Shown in pieces: positions 61,001-64,000 of a stretch of 64,000 nt of DNA. How positions within the stretch are numbered: the first letter of the stretch is position 1; each line of letters starts with the position of its first letter. The notes under the pieces are model-generated. The model worked only from the letters and a program-made list of their open reading frames with translations, was not told where the DNA came from and made no database searches. The stretch covers positions 18,863,401 to 18,927,400 of the forward strand of contig CM053260.1 of NCBI GenBank assembly GCA_028583405.1, written 5' to 3'. Source of the stretch: Pogonophryne albipinna. Lineage: Eukaryota; Chordata; Actinopteri; Perciformes; Artedidraconidae. A program made the translations under genes and the position numbers.

Positions 61001-62226
61001 AAGCTGCACAGCAGGGTGCAGTGTTCCTCGCAGCGGGAGAGATATATACGATTTCATTACCTATAAGAATGAAGACCTTTGGTGCAATAAGATGTTCCCT
61101 GTAGGCTCTCTCTCACATCTTTGTTCACACATTACAAGTCAGTGAACTAATAATAGTGTTAGGAGGCTAACTGAAACTGAAAGAAATGAAACTGGCTTGC
61201 TAACATAAGACCTGGTTAGAGTGAAGAATAAAACCATTAAGGTATTAGTTAGCACAGTTACATCACACTCATTATTTACTTATAGCCTGATGCTCTGGTC
61301 GAGTCTCTCAGTCAACATGGACAATACCAAGACCCTGAAAATGGGGCAGCTAATTCGCACTCAGCCCTCATTAAATCTATCATTTATAATTGTGACATGA
61401 CAGAATGTCTTTAGTGATGAAGGTGAATGGGATAGACCCAATACATGTTACCTGACCCCCCAACCCAATATTGTTTGATGACAAATGTTGTCACAGCTAC
61501 TGCATAGGAACTTCCTGTTTACATAGCTGTGGCTCTTGAAACAAGCTAATTGGTAAATAACTTTACCCACAAACCTACTAATGGATTTACAATGAACTAG
61601 TACAACCCAATCCTGCTGAAATGGTGACACTGTAAACCATGTCAACACACTGAATGTGACATCCATCCTTTTATATTACAAAGAAACTGTCAACGGGTAA
61701 ATAATAAATCCTTGAGCTTGGTAGGAATGTTATTGAACAAAATCCGTTGATACCCAGAGGGAACATCTTGTGATTTCAAACATAAACACACTTATACTTG
61801 CACAAAAGGATGCACTGCTTGTTTACCTTACCAGGGAAAATAATATACTTCAACATACCAAGTGGAAGCAGATACCTTGGCCCACATAAGGTCATCTGCG
61901 CTGGGTTGCATGTGATGCCGTTGCCTATAACTCTCAGAGGGTAATTGTGCATGATTCGCTGATGGGTTCCAGGCTTGAGGCAATAAAGCATGCATTCAAT
62001 AAATACTCAGACGTGAAGTAGGTTTTATATTTTATTCCAAAACCTTCAAAATAAGTTTCAAGTTCAAGAAAGTAGAATAAGCTTAGACACAATGCAAAGC
62101 ATCATATACAGACGGATAAAATACATTTTATATATTGCAGACAAGCCATGGTGGGTCTTACATATGTACAGTATGTATGTAAACTTTTATGTACAATCTT
62201 TTTTACATATACAAAAAGCCTTGTTT

Positions 62227-62275
62227 CTATTTTTCTTTGTATATATTTATATATATATATTTATATATAGAGATT
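62227..62275. repeat. (TA)n-rich low complexity
   Basis: TATATTTATATATATATATT-type run. Confidence 0.85.
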
Positions 62276-62410
62276 TTTCTTATACTCCCCACTAGCATTT
62301 GTACTACAATAATGAAAAAGAAAAACATTTACATATATGTCAATCCATTTTTTTTTTTTATATTACAAATGTATTTCCATAAAAATATATCTCTGTACAA
62401 AAAAAGTTTT

Positions 62411-62604
62411 TTATTCGTTAACATATTCTCTTTTCTTAGAGACACTTTCGCTCTTTAGTTGCTCTCCGTAGTTACACTCAGTCTGCTTAAGTCCATGTTT
62501 GTCCATTTCTTTACAGGTAACCCTTTTGGTGTACCGCAAGACATAGACGCGGAGTCTCTGCCTTTTACTGTTTTGTTGGCATTCAAGAGCCTTGTTGATC
62601 TCAC
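62411..62604 (-). CDS. Weak candidate terminal exon of an unidentified gene
   Basis: A minus-strand frame of 179 codons ends here. Only its last ~63 look protein-like: EINKALECQQNSKRQRLRVY, then VLRYTKRVTCKEMDKHGLKQ, TECNYGEQLKSESVSKKR and EYVNE stop. A pyrimidine-containing CTTGTCGCCTAG acceptor precedes GAG ATC AAC, so a terminal exon starting at 62604 is possible. It has three Cys after the acceptor and is strongly basic; I cannot assign it to a family. The N-terminal two-thirds of the open frame is low-quality translation, probably intron. The DNA beyond the stop (below 62411) is AT-rich, as a 3' UTR could be. It may equally be chance. Confidence 0.25.
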
Positions 62605-64000
62605 CTAGGCGACAAGGGTGGTTGTTAGTTTTAATCTCAGAGACTAGTTGAGAGATGTGCTGGGCTGGCATGAATAGTGTTAGGGAAAAGAGGAAATAAA
62701 CATGGACCTTGTTTTGAATTTTTACTGTGAGAAAAATACAGGAATTTAAAGTCTCCAGTAATAAAAAGCAGCTTTCTGTAAATATGTTTGCGATATTATA
62801 CTCTAGATAAATTGGACACTCTGTTTTATTCCCAAGGATGAAACACTGTGAAAAAGCAGATTTTCTTGCAAGGAGAGAAGATGCTGTGGGATTTGCAGAT
62901 ATTGAAAACAGTATAGAGAGATAAATTCTGAAGATAAATGAAATATACATTCAGTAGTTTTCCAGTAAGTCCCAGATCTGACCGCCAACCACAAGTCGAC
63001 TGCTCTATCCATTTATAGAATACAAATCAGCTAAGTTCCCAAACTTTACCGTCTCCCCAATGCTCACTTCCTCTAGACACTGAAATGGAATGGGAGCTAA
63101 ACAGCAGGTGGATGTGGCTTTTCTGTAGCCGTCACCACACTGCGGTGACAATGGAAGATGGGAGATGACAAATGATGGCTGATGCAGAATCACTGTCACT
63201 GCATGACCGATGGATTGCTTGATTTTTTAATACACTTTTTTATACTGGTACACTGTGGCCTGTGCTGAAGAGTTTGAGCACTAGCTACAGAAAGAAGTAG
63301 GAAGCTTTCAGTCTGTGAGAATACTCAGTGAACTCGAGGGGAACTGAAAGACCATCGCTGCTTTTTTTTCATTATAGAGGAGATGGTGAGCAGGAGAGAA
63401 CTCAGAGCTGTCTCTGGCTGATAACGGAATATGAACCTTGGATGATCAGAGATTCTGTCTTAAAATATACAAAGAGAGAACCAGGAAGTAGCCGGCCAGT
63501 ATCAAAAAAGAGTTTCTTCAAACTCTTATAGCACAGCTCCATCCGGAGCTCACTGATCTTCATTTTCATAAAACGGCATCGCACTTTCTTTGAGAACTTT
63601 CTGGACTAACTCCGATGGGTTAGAAAGAAAGTATTTCTAAAAATGTAGCGCCCATTAAGTGAAAACTCCCAATTCTGCAGAATACACTTTTGAAAAAGCC
63701 TTGTTGCCCATTAACAAACTTTTCTAAAGAGTGAAAACAAATGAAGCTGAATGGAATAATTTATCTTCATTTAGTAAATCGGCCTAATTTGGCTGGATTT
63801 GAATAATATTCTTTGGTAGAAAAGGTAACTCTCAAAAACACACAAAACAAAAGCACTCTTCCAAACATTTAGGCAAGCATGGAACATCCAAGACATGAAT
63901 AATTACACACTGAAACACAGTACTAATGAGCTCATTGCTCTTTTAGGAAAAGCAAAAGAGGCAAAAATGGATTGTTCAGTTTCTCTGGAATCATCCTAAC

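Larger units (their letters stand above)
57116..64000. other. Long non-coding stretch
   Basis: About 6.9 kb with no secure gene. It contains one LINE 3' tail, AT-rich low complexity (62227-62275) and a weak candidate exon (below). About 59690-60060 (ATTTATCTGCATGCCAATTA, GGTTTGATTAATCGCTG, TTGATTTAATCAATCAA) has the look of conserved regulatory DNA with paired TAAT sites. Confidence 0.5.

Noticed and set aside
63005..63199. Minus-strand frame with CGDGYRKATSTCC, reminiscent of a thrombospondin type-1 repeat
   Set aside because: Lacks the WS motif and cysteine spacing of that repeat; the match is too short to call.

Overview
The window looks like a piece of a ray-finned fish (teleost) nuclear genome. 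The signs are long (CA)n microsatellites, a Rex3-type RTE retrotransposon with a (GATG)n tail, teleost SINE tails, many short elements with TTAA or 8-bp target duplications (TSDs), AT-rich spacers and exons with GT/AG borders. Nothing looks bacterial: there are no operons, Shine-Dalgarno sites or long intact ORFs apart from the retrotransposon. I see no certain complete host gene; the content is mostly mobile DNA and its debris set in non-coding spacer. Layout: 1-5.75 kb holds remains of a Polinton/Maverick-like element (integrase end, ~170-bp and ~136-bp tandem repeats, a small Cys/His ORF). 5.3-10.4 kb is a direct tandem duplication of about 2.5 kb, each copy ending in a very long CA array. 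11.6-17.75 kb is bounded by inverted termini followed by arrays of the palindrome CATATATG, and encloses a multi-exon BEN-domain gene with its own CRE-containing upstream region and poly(A) signal; a hAT remnant and two MITEs sit inside it. 19.1-20.5 kb is a hAT-type element with a perfect 8-bp TSD and a nested TTAA MITE. 23.6-24.8 kb is a nest of two TIR elements, the outer one carrying a Myb/SANT-like remnant. 24.8-40.6 kb is largely non-coding with microsatellites and SINE/LINE tails. 40.67-44.86 kb is a large TTAA/TIR element with a THAP-finger exon, containing a hAT element with a tRNA-like block and a TIR element with a MADF exon. 45.5-46.8 kb has another hAT element and a tandem pair of SINEs. 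49.09-49.99 kb is a fold-back element with a perfect 31-bp hairpin. 53.3-57.1 kb holds two copies of a broken orphan gene separated by a dead Rex3 copy. 57.1-64 kb is spacer with one weak candidate terminal exon on the minus strand. The genes do not form a pathway. The unifying theme is DNA transposons that carry or have captured small DNA-binding-domain exons (BEN, THAP, MADF, Myb/SANT). The BEN-carrying, TIR-bounded segment is the best candidate here for something not described before.
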